Assembly: GCA_002432025.1 (NCBI GenBank)
Contig: DJFE01000006.1
Location: 1 to 26,748 of the forward strand
Length of the DNA: 26,748 bases
Source: Candidatus Avelusimicrobium stercoris
Lineage (GTDB): Bacteria; Elusimicrobiota; Elusimicrobia; Elusimicrobiales; Elusimicrobiaceae
Reading direction: 5' to 3'
This document shows positions 1-7,656 of the stretch, piece after piece. The translations under genes were made by a program, and so were the position numbers. The notes below the pieces were generated by a model that saw only the letters and a program-made list of their open reading frames with translations, ran no database searches and was not told the origin of the DNA. Every line of letters begins with the position of its first letter. Position 1 is the first letter of the stretch.

Positions 1-36
1 AACGACAGATCCCGTATAAAGACACTACGGGAAGAC
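1..36 (-). repeat. 36-nt hairpin repeat, translated copy
   Basis: Minus-orientation copy: its reverse complement begins GTCTTCCCGTA and ends ATCTGTCGTT. The stem arms are TCCCGTA and TACGGGA. It is read in frame by the pilin as NDRSRIKTLRED. One base differs from the usual GTCAT end. Confidence 0.85.
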
Positions 37-612
37 GGATTAACAACAAGTGCCCGCACGGCAGCCGTCGGTTTTACTTTAATTGAACTATTAGTCGTTG
101 TACTTATTATTGGCATTTTGGCGGCGGTGGCGGTGCCGCAATATCAGGTGGCGGTGGATAAGGCCAAATTTGCATCCAATATGCCACTGTTAGATGCGGT
201 GGAAAAGGCCCAAGAAGCGTATTACTTGGCAAACGGCCAATACGCAAGTACCTTTGACCAATTGGATGTGGAAATACCGAAGACCTATGCGTATAAAAAG
301 CCGGAGAGTTGGGGTGGCGATTGCTGGGCGACGGGGGAACCTTGGGGCTATCCGCATATTTGCACCAACCAATGCTATTCTTTTATTGCTCCTTGGACTC
401 CGTATGATGCCGTATATTTCCGCACGCATAACTATGCCAGTTCTTATAACAAGGTATGCGCGGATGCCAAAAGAACTTGTAGTGTTAGAGCGGAAAGGGT
501 AAGTTCCCAGCCAGCCCGTTGGCGTCGGCTGTGTAAGGCGTTAGGTACGGAAACGTCCCAACATTATGCAGGTGGTGTATTTTCTGGTTCCCCTAATTGG
601 GATTTGAACTAA
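1..612 (+). CDS. Type IV pilin-like protein, 5' end outside window, repeat-derived leader
   Basis: The protein is a type IV pilin or pseudopilin, made as a membrane-held precursor and cleaved by a prepilin peptidase. The frame is open from base 1 with no stop and no usable ATG/GTG/TTG before the hydrophobic helix, so the true start lies upstream of the window; a TTG at 118 falls inside the helix and cannot be the start. In-window residues 1-24 are a basic leader ending in Gly24, followed by mature Phe25 and Glu29 (GFTLIE), the canonical cleavage site and Glu5. Residues 25-45 form the hydrophobic alpha-1 helix. The C-terminal part is rich in Cys and aromatic residues, suggesting disulfide-stabilised loops. 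Residues 1-12 are encoded by a copy of the dispersed 36-nt repeat (bases 1-36), read in frame. The pilin call is secure; the substrate and pilus role are unknown. Confidence 0.85.
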   Translation, partial: NDRSRIKTLREDGLTTSARTAAVGFTLIELLVVVLIIGILAAVAVPQYQVAVDKAKFASNMPLLDAVEKAQEAYYLANGQYASTFDQLDVEIPKTYAYKKPESWGGDCWATGEPWGYPHICTNQCYSFIAPWTPYDAVYFRTHNYASSYNKVCADAKRTCSVRAERVSSQPARWRRLCKALGTETSQHYAGGVFSGSPNWDLN

Positions 613-632
613 TATTCCTGTATAAAAGTTAT

Positions 633-663
633 AAAAGCCCCCGGCGTTAAACCGGGGGCTTTT
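633..663. terminator. Bidirectional terminator between pilin and fba
   Basis: A 12-bp stem (AAAAGCCCCCGG at 633-644 with its complement at 652-663) has a 7-nt loop. A-runs on one side and T-runs on the other give a U-tract on both strands, suiting the convergent genes that flank it. Confidence 0.9.
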
Positions 664-680
664 CAGTTAAAACAAGTTAC

Positions 681-1658
681 TTATTTAATGCGACCGGCGG
701 AACCGAAGACGTTCTGGTTCTTTTCGGCATACATTTTGATAAGTTCTTCGCGGGCCGGGCCCAAGTATTTGCGCGGGTCAAATTCGCTGGGTTTGGTGGC
801 GAAGATTTTGCGGATGGTGGCGGTCATTACCAAGCGGCCGTCGGAGTCCACGTTGATTTTGCACACAGCCATTTTGGCGGCTTTGCGCAGTTGTTCTTCG
901 GGCACGCCGGCGGTGTTTTCCAATTTGCCGCCGTATTCGTTGATTTGTTTGACGGCCCATTGCGGAACGCTGGAAGAACCGTGCAAGACGATCGGGAAAC
1001 CGGGCAAGCGTTTGGAAACTTCTTCCAAGATATCAAAGCGGAGTTCGGGCAATTTTTCGCCGGGTTTCACTTTGAATTTGTAAGCGCCGTGCGAAGTACC
1101 GATAGAAATGGCCAAGGAATCCACGCCGGTGCGTTTTACAAAGTCTTCCACTTGGGCGGGGTCGGTGTAGGTGTGGTGTTCGGCGGAAACTTCGTCTTCA
1201 ATACCAGCCAAAACGCCGAGTTCGCCTTCTACGGTTACATCGTGTTGGTGCGCGTATTCCACTACTTTTTTGGTAAGGGCTACGTTTTCTTCGTACGGCA
1301 AGTGGGAGCCGTCAATCATTACGGAAGAGAAACCATTGTCAATGCAGTCTTTGCACAGTTCAAAGGAATCGCCGTGGTCCAAGTGCAAGCAGAGCGGTAC
1401 CGGTTTGCCGATTTCGCTCATCATTTCCACCGCACCGCGGGCCATCCAGCGCAAAAGCGTGGAGTTGGCATATTGGCGGGCGCCTTTGGAAACCTGCAAG
1501 ATTACCGGGGAGCCGGTCTGTACACAAGCGGTAACAATCGCTTGCAACTGTTCCATATTGTTAAAGTTGTAAGCCGGAATGGCATAGCCGCCAGCCATAG
1601 CGTCTTTGAACATCTGTCTGGTGTTTACCAGACCCAGTTCTTTATAAGAAACGGTCAT
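681..1658 (-). CDS. fba: Fructose-bisphosphate aldolase, class II
   Basis: It reversibly cleaves fructose 1,6-bisphosphate to DHAP and glyceraldehyde 3-phosphate in cytosolic glycolysis/gluconeogenesis, using zinc. The 325 residues span the full class II aldolase TIM barrel. The signature LHLDHGD at 91-97 holds the catalytic Asp94 and zinc ligand His95. Further metal ligands are likely Glu145 (GELG), His190 (GTSHG) and His226 (LHGSSS). The phosphate/substrate loop NVDSDGR is at 269-275. A strong AGGAGG Shine-Dalgarno sits about 8 nt before the ATG. The gene stands alone on the minus strand, converging on the pilin and diverging from the peptidase operon. The length and motifs are typical, so the call is firm. 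Confidence 0.95.
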   Translation of the reverse strand: MTVSYKELGLVNTRQMFKDAMAGGYAIPAYNFNNMEQLQAIVTACVQTGSPVILQVSKGARQYANSTLLRWMARGAVEMMSEIGKPVPLCLHLDHGDSFELCKDCIDNGFSSVMIDGSHLPYEENVALTKKVVEYAHQHDVTVEGELGVLAGIEDEVSAEHHTYTDPAQVEDFVKRTGVDSLAISIGTSHGAYKFKVKPGEKLPELRFDILEEVSKRLPGFPIVLHGSSSVPQWAVKQINEYGGKLENTAGVPEEQLRKAAKMAVCKINVDSDGRLVMTATIRKIFATKPSEFDPRKYLGPAREELIKMYAEKNQNVFGSAGRIK

Positions 1659-1742
1659 TGGACATCCTCCTAAAAAATATTTCTGTCCTAAATATTTTAC
1701 TATTTTTTGCGTTTTGTGGGGCGGGGGAATTGGATTAGTTAC

Positions 1743-1755
1743 TGCACCGGGTGCA
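1743..1755. promoter_or_regulatory. Inverted repeat in the fba/peptidase divergent region
   Basis: TGCACC and GGTGCA arms flank a single G. The site lies about 85 nt upstream of fba and 41 nt upstream of the downstream -35 box. It could be an operator, but nothing else supports that. Confidence 0.3.
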
Positions 1756-1795
1756 TCAAAGAGTGCGCGCGCGTTCGTAAATTAGACGGAAAAAC

Positions 1796-1824
1796 TTGCA
1801 AAAAAACGCCTTTGTGGGTATAAT
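1796..1824 (+). promoter_or_regulatory. Sigma-70-type promoter of the peptidase-transketolase operon
   Basis: TTGCAA at 1796-1801, a 17-nt spacer and a perfect TATAAT at 1819-1824, with ATG 33 nt further on. The AAAACTTG context around the -35 box is shared with the third pilin's promoter. Confidence 0.75.
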
Positions 1825-1857
1825 GTAGATACCTTAACTGCCTAAAAGTGAGTAAAA

Positions 1858-2898
1858 ATGGACGCAAAACTAGATTTTTCTATTCTTAAAACCTTAACCG
1901 AACTTCCCGGCGTGTCCGGCCGCGAAACCGCCGTGCGGGAATACTTAAAAAATTTGCTGAAAGATTCGGCGGACGAAATCCGTACCGACGCCTTGGGCAA
2001 TTTGATTGTTTTTAAAAAGGGCTCGTCTAACAAAAATTTACTTTTTTGCGCGCATATGGACGAAGTGGGCCTGATGATTCACTTTGTGGACGAGCGCGGT
2101 TTTTTGCGCTTTGTAACGGTGGGGGGAATTGACCCCCGCACCTTGCTTGCCCAACGGGTGCGCGTGCAAACCAAATCGGACGCGCTGTTGGGGATTATTG
2201 ATACCAAACCCGCGCACATTACCACCGAGGCCGACCGCGGCAAGGCATTAGGCGTAAAGGAACTTTTTATTGATTTGGGGCTTTCCGCGGAAGAAGTCAA
2301 AAAACGCGTGGAACCCGGCGATTGGGCGGTTTTGGACCGCAGTTACGAGGAATTTGGCGACGGTAAAATTTCCGCCAAGGCGTTAGATAACCGCGCGGGC
2401 GTGTTTGTATTGGCCGAAGTGGTGCGCGCCTTAAAAAATCCCTTTTATAATGTATATGCCGTTTTTACGGTGCAAGAGGAAGTCGGTTTGCGCGGGGCCA
2501 CTACGGCGGCTTATGGCGTAAATGCCGATGTTTCCTTATGTTTAGACACCACGGGCGCGGCGGATATTCCCGGCTGCGCGCCGCAGGATTATATTTGTTC
2601 GTTAGGCGGCGGCGTGGGGCTTACGGCCTTGGATGCGCGGACGATTACGCCCGAAAATTTATTTAACGAACTTAAACAGATTTGTGATACGCACAATATC
2701 CGCAGGCAGGTGCGCGTGGCACCCCGCGGCGGAAACGATGCAGGCGCGGTACACTTGTCCAAAACGGGTGTGCCCACTTGCGGGTTGTCAGTTCCCACGC
2801 GCAACATCCACTCCAATGTGGAAATTGTCAGTAAACAAGACCTAGAAAATACTTTCCGCCTGGCATACTGGGCGGCACAGAACGGCCTGAAAGCATAG
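1858..2898 (+). CDS. M42 family metallopeptidase (glutamyl aminopeptidase/endoglucanase-type)
   Basis: It is a cytosolic, probably dodecameric di-metal aminopeptidase of family M42, expected to trim peptides. The metal-site motifs are all present: His66 and Asp68 in CAHMDEVG, Asp177 in ALDNRAG, Glu207/Glu208 in QEEVGLRGA, Asp230 in CLDTT and His318 in NIHSNVE. Residues 70-160 hold the inserted PDZ-like dimerisation domain typical of the family. The length of 346 aa is normal. The Shine-Dalgarno before the ATG is weak. The gene is first in an apparent operon with the transketolase-like gene (19-nt gap). Family members were often misnamed cellulase or endoglucanase; the peptidase role is much more likely. 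Exact substrate preference cannot be read from the sequence. Confidence 0.92.
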   Translation: MDAKLDFSILKTLTELPGVSGRETAVREYLKNLLKDSADEIRTDALGNLIVFKKGSSNKNLLFCAHMDEVGLMIHFVDERGFLRFVTVGGIDPRTLLAQRVRVQTKSDALLGIIDTKPAHITTEADRGKALGVKELFIDLGLSAEEVKKRVEPGDWAVLDRSYEEFGDGKISAKALDNRAGVFVLAEVVRALKNPFYNVYAVFTVQEEVGLRGATTAAYGVNADVSLCLDTTGAADIPGCAPQDYICSLGGGVGLTALDARTITPENLFNELKQICDTHNIRRQVRVAPRGGNDAGAVHLSKTGVPTCGLSVPTRNIHSNVEIVSKQDLENTFRLAYWAAQNGLKA

Positions 2899-2917
2899 GC
2901 CGGAGGATAATAAAATT

Positions 2918-5266
2918 ATGAGTACATTTCAATTAGGCAAAAAAAGAGCCGTTTTCTTTGACGTAACCGATTATTTAAATAACCCCGCTTACCAAATAAG
3001 CGAGGAGGATAAAAAAGCCCTTTCGCGCTTGGACGTAGCCTATCGCGCGTTGGTATCCCTTTTATATAACTATGTGCCCACTTCCGGCCATCCGGGGGGC
3101 AGTATTTCCAGCGGGCGGTTTGTAGAACACCTGTTGTATAAGGATATGGCGTACGACCTTACGCACCCGCACAAAGACGAAGCCGATATTATTTCTTACG
3201 CGGCGGGGCATAAGGCCTTGGGCCTGTATGCAATGTGGGCCTTGCGCAACGAGTGTGCGCGTATTGCCGCGCCGGAACTCTTGCCTGCGAGCGACAAAGA
3301 ACAACTGCGCTTGGAGGATTTGCTCGGCTTCCGCCACCCCAAAGTGCAGGGAACCCCTTTATTTAAAAAATTCCACTCCAAAGCCTTGGGCGGCCACCCG
3401 GAACCCTTAGTTCCGTTTGTGCGCACTTCTACGGGCGCGAGTGGCGTGGGCGACGGCTCGGCTGTCGGCCTTGCTTTGGCGGCGGCTGATGCCTACGGCG
3501 AAAATTGCCCCGTGGTGCACATTGTGGAAGGCGAAGGCGGCTTAACGGCCGGGCGCGTGAGCGAAGTGGCCGGTATGGCGGCTACGGCGCAGTTAAAGAA
3601 CGCGGTCTTCCATATTGACTGGAACGAAGCCTCTATTGAAAGCGAACGCGTAACCGCCGACGGCGAACACCCCGGCGATTATGTACAATGGAACCCGATG
3701 GAGTTCTTCTATATCCACGATTTTAACGTCATCCGCGTGCCGGACGGCCACGATTACAACCAAATCCATATTGCGCACAAACTGGCGGAAGAAATCACCA
3801 ACCACCAGCCTACGGCGATTGTCTATCGCACGGTAAAGGGGTGGCATTATGGTATTGAGGGTAAGGCCTCGCACGGTTCCGGCCACAAGTTCGCTTCCGA
3901 AGGGTTTTATAAATCCTTGGAAGAGTTTGAAACTACCTTTAACGTGAAATTCCCGCACTTTGAAGGCGACAAAACCGCCGAAAATATTGAAAAATACTAC
4001 TGGGACAGTTTGCTGACCGTCCGCCACGCGTTGGAAGCGGACAAAACGGTAGCCGCTTTTGGTGCGGCGCAATTAAAGGCCGCCAGCCAAAAGTTGGCCA
4101 ATAAAAAACGCGCCGTCCGCGCGGACTTGGGCAACTGCCAGGACCTTTACACCAAATTCCACGAGGGCGAAGTCCCGGCGGAATTTGTGTTTGAAAAGGG
4201 CAAATCCTACACCACCCGCGGTATTTTGGGTGCGGTGCTCGCCTATTTGAACAAACATACGAACGGTACGATTTTAACCGCGTCCGCCGATTTGTACGGC
4301 TCCACGGGCGCCGCGGCGATTGCCAAGGACTTCCCGGCGGGCAATTTTAACACGCAGACCAATCCGCTTTCTCGCCGTTTGGCGGGCGGCGGTATTTGCG
4401 AGGACGGTATGGCCGCGCTGTGCACGGGTATTTCCGCTTTTGGAAAGCACGTCGGCGTGGCGGCTTCGTACGGGGCGTTTTTAGCCTTTGAACACGTGGC
4501 GGCCCGCTTGCACGCTATCGGCGTACAATGTGCGCGCGAAGCCGGTGTGAACCCCAACACCTTTATTATGTTTAACGGACACGCCAGCGTGCCCACCGGC
4601 GAGGACGGCCCGACGCACGCCGACCCGCAATCCCTGCAACTGGTGCAGGACAACTTTCCAAAGGGCGCCTGCATTACTATTACGCCCTTGGAAGTAGATG
4701 AAATTTGGCCGCTTACCGTGCGCGCGTTATCCTTGCGCCCGGCGGTGTTTGCGCCGTTTGTGGTGCGCCCGTCTTATGCGTTTATGGACCGCGAAGCCTT
4801 GGGCGCCGACCCGGCGATTAATGCCGTAAACGGCGTGTACTACTTGCGCCGCGCCAAAGGCAAGGCCGCCGGTACGGTGATTGTGCAAGGTGCGGGCGTG
4901 GGCCGCATTGTGGTAGAAAAAGTGTTGCCTGCTTTGAACGCGGGCGGGCCGGACTTAAATGTGCTGTATGTAGCCAGCCGCGAACTGTTTGAAGCATTGC
5001 CGAAAGCGGAACAGGACAAAATCCTGCCGCCCGAAATGCTGCGCACGGCTATGGGTATTACGGACTTTACGCTCCCGACCTTGGATTGCTGGCTTAACAG
5101 CGTGGCGGGTCGCGCGCACTCGCTCTACCCGCATAAAAAAGGCGAATTTTTATCCAGCGGTTCGGCTGACAAAGTATATGAAGAAGCCGGGCTGGACGGC
5201 GCTTCCCTGTTGGCGGCGTTAAAAGACTACGCGCGCGATTTGGCGCAAGCCCAAGCGTGGCTGTAA
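2918..5266 (+). CDS. Transketolase-like thiamine-diphosphate enzyme, long divergent form
   Basis: It is a TPP-dependent enzyme of the transketolase family, expected to move two-carbon ketol units between sugar phosphates. In order it shows an N-terminal TPP domain (GHPGGS 58-62; AAGHKALG near 96-102; the metal/TPP motif VEGEGGL 203-209 with Asp234 and Asn236), a pyrimidine-binding domain (FEHVAARL near 524-531; GEDGPTHADPQ 561-571) and a C-terminal domain. At 782 aa it is about 120 residues longer than ordinary transketolases. The metal motif reads GEG where GDG is usual, with Glu206 in place of Asp. A GGAGG sits upstream of the ATG. It lies 19 nt after the M42 gene and 20 nt before the PPC gene. 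Other options are a phosphoketolase or another ketol-transferase; the DGPTHxxP motif favours transketolase. Confidence 0.8.
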   Translation: MSTFQLGKKRAVFFDVTDYLNNPAYQISEEDKKALSRLDVAYRALVSLLYNYVPTSGHPGGSISSGRFVEHLLYKDMAYDLTHPHKDEADIISYAAGHKALGLYAMWALRNECARIAAPELLPASDKEQLRLEDLLGFRHPKVQGTPLFKKFHSKALGGHPEPLVPFVRTSTGASGVGDGSAVGLALAAADAYGENCPVVHIVEGEGGLTAGRVSEVAGMAATAQLKNAVFHIDWNEASIESERVTADGEHPGDYVQWNPMEFFYIHDFNVIRVPDGHDYNQIHIAHKLAEEITNHQPTAIVYRTVKGWHYGIEGKASHGSGHKFASEGFYKSLEEFETTFNVKFPHFEGDKTAENIEKYYWDSLLTVRHALEADKTVAAFGAAQLKAASQKLANKKRAVRADLGNCQDLYTKFHEGEVPAEFVFEKGKSYTTRGILGAVLAYLNKHTNGTILTASADLYGSTGAAAIAKDFPAGNFNTQTNPLSRRLAGGGICEDGMAALCTGISAFGKHVGVAASYGAFLAFEHVAARLHAIGVQCAREAGVNPNTFIMFNGHASVPTGEDGPTHADPQSLQLVQDNFPKGACITITPLEVDEIWPLTVRALSLRPAVFAPFVVRPSYAFMDREALGADPAINAVNGVYYLRRAKGKAAGTVIVQGAGVGRIVVEKVLPALNAGGPDLNVLYVASRELFEALPKAEQDKILPPEMLRTAMGITDFTLPTLDCWLNSVAGRAHSLYPHKKGEFLSSGSADKVYEEAGLDGASLLAALKDYARDLAQAQAWL

Positions 5267-5286
5267 CATATTTATAGGAGATTAAA

Positions 5287-5715
5287 ATGGCAGAAGAAAA
5301 ACCTTATTTAACCGGACGGACGTATTTATTTAAACTCCCCAAAGGTAAAGATTTGTTGGAAACCTTGGCCGATTTTTGCCACGATAACCAAGTAAAATGC
5401 GGTATCGTAAGCGTAATGGGCTCGGTGTCCAACGCGACGGTTGGCGTGTATGACCAATCCAAAAAGAAATACGATAAAAAAGTAATCAACGAGGAAATGG
5501 AACTGATTTCCCTCACGGGTAATATCAGCATCCAGGATAACCGCCCCCAAGTGCACGCGCACGTGGTGATGTGCGGCAAGGATTACAACGCCATCGGCGG
5601 CCACTTGTTCCCCGGCACTAAGATTTACGTTTGCGAAGCGTATATCCAGGAACTGGTGGGCGAACCCAAGGTAAGACGCTCCGACAAGGTTACCAAACTT
5701 TCGCTTTGGGCCTAA
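5287..5715 (+). CDS. PPC/DUF296-domain protein
   Basis: The 142-residue protein is a single PPC (plant and prokaryote conserved, DUF296) domain. The hallmark is the His-rich stretch HAHVVMCGKDYNAIGGHLFPG, with His90, His92 and His106 as likely metal ligands, matching trimeric members that bind a metal. In plants the domain accompanies AT-hooks; this bacterial copy has no added DNA-binding motif, so the common label DNA-binding protein is not supported by what is visible. TAGGAG precedes the ATG at good spacing. The 20-nt gap to the transketolase-like gene and the terminator just downstream place it last in that operon. Function unknown. Confidence 0.85.
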   Translation: MAEEKPYLTGRTYLFKLPKGKDLLETLADFCHDNQVKCGIVSVMGSVSNATVGVYDQSKKKYDKKVINEEMELISLTGNISIQDNRPQVHAHVVMCGKDYNAIGGHLFPGTKIYVCEAYIQELVGEPKVRRSDKVTKLSLWA

Positions 5716-5736
5716 CCCGGGCTTATAAATATTTAT

Positions 5737-5772
5737 CCCGCGCTTGTGTTTTTTACACGCGCGGGGTTTTTT
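5737..5772 (+). terminator. Rho-independent terminator after the PPC gene
   Basis: GC-rich arms CCCGCGC and GCGCGGG enclose a small GTG/CAC inner stem, and six T residues follow at 5767-5772. Confidence 0.85.
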
Positions 5773-5803
5773 ATGGTTTCAGTCTGTTGTTATCGTCTTT
5801 GCC

Positions 5804-5839
5804 GTCATCCCCGAAGGTTTCTGTCGGGGATCTGCTGTT
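5804..5839 (+). repeat. 36-nt hairpin repeat
   Basis: Arms ATCCCCGA and TCGGGGAT, ending ATCTGCTGTT. Faces the copy at 5865-5897. Its reverse complement is open for 12 codons (NSRSPTETFGDD). Confidence 0.85.
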
Positions 5840-5864
5840 ATTAAATAAAGCAACAACAGCAAAA

Positions 5865-5897
5865 AACAGATTCCCGACTACGACATTCGGGAATGAC
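5865..5897 (-). repeat. Hairpin repeat, reverse copy
   Basis: Arms ATTCCCGA and TCGGGAAT, closing with ATGAC. Read in the common frame it gives NRFPTTTFGND. Partner of the 5804-5839 copy. Confidence 0.85.
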
Positions 5898-5920
5898 AAC
5901 CCCACCCATACAAACAATAT

Positions 5921-5973
5921 ATTCCCGCACTCTGCGGGCCGCACCCTAGCGGATTGCTACTCACGGGAATGAC
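5921..5973 (-). repeat. Long-loop variant of the hairpin repeat
   Basis: Keeps the ATTCCCG and CGGGAATGAC ends, but the loop holds a CCCTAGCGGATTG block. The same variant, inverted, is at 7647-7708, and a fragment lies at 20943-20972. Confidence 0.75.
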
Positions 5974-6012
5974 AACAAAAATAGAATAAGAACAAGGCAA
6001 CTGTCATCCCCG
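5964..6012 (+). repeat. Left arm of a 49-nt inverted repeat flanking the barrel gene
   Basis: Exact reverse complement of 7608-7656 over 49 nt. It includes about 29 nt of unique spacer (containing AATAGAATAAGAACAAGG) that is not part of any hairpin unit. Similarity continues leftward through the long-loop variant with a few mismatches. Confidence 0.9.
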
Positions 6013-6066
6013 CACGCTGCGCGCCGCCAGACACTACGGGACGGCGGCAAAGACCCTAGCCGCCTC
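6003..6066 (+). repeat. Degenerate hairpin-repeat copy
   Basis: Begins GTCATCCCCG, then diverges into a GC-rich region containing ACACTACGGGA and a second CCCTAGC block. It looks like a mosaic or decayed copy. Confidence 0.5.
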
Positions 6067-6145
6067 ATTTCCGCTACCTTTGGCAAAAGGACTATCATAA
6101 TACAAAGTATTTATTCCCTAAGTCAAGCGGAAAATAAAAAAGGGG

Positions 6146-6174
6146 TTGCCAAAGCGTAAAGAAAAGAGTTTAAT
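6146..6174 (+). promoter_or_regulatory. Promoter of the outer-membrane barrel gene
   Basis: TTGCCA at 6146-6151, a 17-nt spacer and TTTAAT at 6169-6174, each one mismatch from consensus. About 35 nt of leader with AGGAGG follow before the ATG at 6217. Confidence 0.7.
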
Positions 6175-6216
6175 AAAAAAGTAGGGTAGTAAAAATTACA
6201 TAGGAGGACGTACCCA

Positions 6217-7434
6217 ATGAAGAAACTACTAGGCTTGCTCTTGGCTATGACTATGGCGTGGCCTGTAACGGCAAGTGCAGAAGTGCTCAAAAACGTGGAC
6301 CTCAAAGGCGAAATCCAAACGATTGCCTCTGATGCCCGCCACGATAACGTCGGTTTGTATAAATCCGGCACGAATTTCCGCGTATTGGCTGGTTTATCCG
6401 CTGATTTAGTGGAAGACGTAAGAGCCAACGTAATGTTCCAATACAACAACGCTTGGTTGAGCGGTACCGAAGGCGACACCGTACAGGACTACTGGGACAA
6501 TGTCCGCTTGGCCGAAGCCAATGTGGTGCTTTCCAACTTGTTCTGCTGCTTGGAAGCCACGGTCGGCCGCCAATTCTACGGCGATGAAGACAGCGCCGTT
6601 ATGTATTTCGGCCCCAACCACTATGTGTTTGATATGCACGCTGCTCCGTCCTTGGACGCTGCCAAATTGGTTTACAGCGATGATTTTAAAACCTTCACGA
6701 TGATCGCCGGTAAAGTGGTTACCTACGATGAGCACGGTGTAAAGACCGATGATATCACCGTTTATGGGTTGGACTTGAAACTGAACTTGACCGACACCTT
6801 GACCGCCCAAATCTACGGTTACGATTTTATGAACAGCAACTATGATGCTTCCACCGAAAAGAGACACGAAGGTTTCTATGGTGCCAAAGCCACCTTTGCG
6901 CCCGAAGCCGCTACGTTAAGCGCGGAATATGCCCGCGGTTACGAAGCCAACAGACTGTTCAGAGAAGGCAATGACTCTCCGTATATGGTGAAAGTGGATG
7001 CGGCCTTGAATATGGACGTAATCACCCCCAGAGCGACCTTCTACTACGCCAAAGCCAAAGATACCGTTTCCTTTTATGGCAACTACTACCCGGGTTTGGC
7101 TGTCGGCCACGCATTAGCGGGTAACGGCGATTCCTTTGCCGAATACTCTAACGATGGTGTGAGAATGTTCAACGTGGGCGTGGACTATGCTTGGAACAAG
7201 TTCGTATTCTCCTTGGACGGCTACTCCTTCCAAGACCGCACCGCCCAAGACTCTTCCACTTGGGAAGCCGACTTGGTGGCCAAATACAACCACAACGACT
7301 ATGTACAACTCTTTGCCGGTGTCGGTTATGCTAAATACAGCAATAGCAATGTTGCGAACGATACCTTTGGTAGAAAGTACCAAGATACCAAAGACAACAC
7401 CGTTGGCCAGTTGGGTATGCTCATAAAGTTCTAA
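6217..7434 (+). CDS. Outer-membrane beta-barrel (porin-like) protein
   Basis: It is predicted to sit in the outer membrane and form a beta-barrel pore. Residues 1-21 are a classical signal peptide (MKKLLGLLLAMTMAWPVTASA) with cleavage after ASA. The rest alternates amphipathic strands with Asp/Asn/Gly-rich loops, contains many Tyr and Phe girdle residues, and ends in Lys-Phe, a typical C-terminal Phe for BAM recognition. The length of 405 aa suits a 16-strand porin. AGGAGG lies 10 nt before the ATG, and a strong promoter and terminator make it monocistronic, as for an abundant porin. No named family is recognisable from sequence alone and the substrate is unknown. The gene is enclosed by repeat clusters that contain long inverted copies of each other (5964-6012 and 7608-7656). 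Confidence 0.8.
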   Translation: MKKLLGLLLAMTMAWPVTASAEVLKNVDLKGEIQTIASDARHDNVGLYKSGTNFRVLAGLSADLVEDVRANVMFQYNNAWLSGTEGDTVQDYWDNVRLAEANVVLSNLFCCLEATVGRQFYGDEDSAVMYFGPNHYVFDMHAAPSLDAAKLVYSDDFKTFTMIAGKVVTYDEHGVKTDDITVYGLDLKLNLTDTLTAQIYGYDFMNSNYDASTEKRHEGFYGAKATFAPEAATLSAEYARGYEANRLFREGNDSPYMVKVDAALNMDVITPRATFYYAKAKDTVSFYGNYYPGLAVGHALAGNGDSFAEYSNDGVRMFNVGVDYAWNKFVFSLDGYSFQDRTAQDSSTWEADLVAKYNHNDYVQLFAGVGYAKYSNSNVANDTFGRKYQDTKDNTVGQLGMLIKF

Positions 7435-7460
7435 CTTAACTGACTGCTGATAGTTTTGTT

Positions 7461-7490
7461 AAAGGCCCCGCCCCCGTGGCGGGGCCTTTT
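7461..7490 (+). terminator. Terminator after the barrel gene
   Basis: Perfect 12-bp stem AAAGGCCCCGCC (7461-7472) with its complement at 7478-7489, loop CCCGT, followed by T residues. Confidence 0.92.
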
Positions 7491-7524
7491 GCTGTGTGTG
7501 ATTGGTGTTTATAGGGGTGGGGTT

Positions 7525-7560
7525 GTCATTCCCGAGTGTTGTAGTCGGGAATCTGTTTTT
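7525..7560 (+). repeat. 36-nt hairpin repeat
   Basis: Arms ATTCCCGA and TCGGGAAT. Reverse complement reads KNRFPTTTLGND. Forms a facing pair with 7582-7617. Confidence 0.85.
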
Positions 7561-7581
7561 GTCGTTATTGTTCGCTTACGA

Positions 7582-7617
7582 AACAACAGATCCCCGACAG
7601 AAACCTTCGGGGATGAC
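7582..7617 (-). repeat. 36-nt hairpin repeat, reverse copy
   Basis: Arms ATCCCCGA and TCGGGGAT on its own strand. Reads NNRSPTETFGDD. The linker to its partner (TCGTAAG on its strand) is shared with the pair at 20634-20727. Confidence 0.85.
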
Positions 7618-7656
7618 AGTTGCCTTGTTCTTATTCTATTTTTGTTGTCATTCCCG
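7608..7656 (-). repeat. Right arm of the 49-nt inverted repeat flanking the barrel gene
   Basis: Exact reverse complement of 5964-6012 across 49 nt, covering the end of one hairpin unit, the unique spacer and the start of the long-loop variant. Confidence 0.9.

Larger units (their letters stand above)
5773..6145. other. Non-coding stretch filled with hairpin repeats (left cluster)
   Basis: No credible gene. It holds a facing repeat pair (5804-5897), a long-loop variant (5921-5973), a spacer that reappears inverted at 7608-7656, and a degenerate copy (about 6003-6066). The last part is AT-rich and leads into the barrel-gene promoter. Confidence 0.8.

Noticed and set aside
118..612. Pilin starting at the TTG at 118
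   Set aside because: That start would cut the hydrophobic helix and lose the GFTLIE cleavage site. The open frame continues to the window edge.
891..1673. 260-aa plus-strand ORF opposite fba
   Set aside because: It is the antisense shadow of a well-conserved aldolase with a good Shine-Dalgarno; it has none itself.
5631..5972. 113-aa ORF overlapping the PPC gene
   Set aside because: It is a shadow frame of the PPC gene that runs through a terminator and into repeats.
6217..7434. Invertible phase-variation promoter for the barrel gene
   Set aside because: Promoter and gene both lie inside the inverted repeats, so inversion would not uncouple them, and no recombinase gene is nearby.
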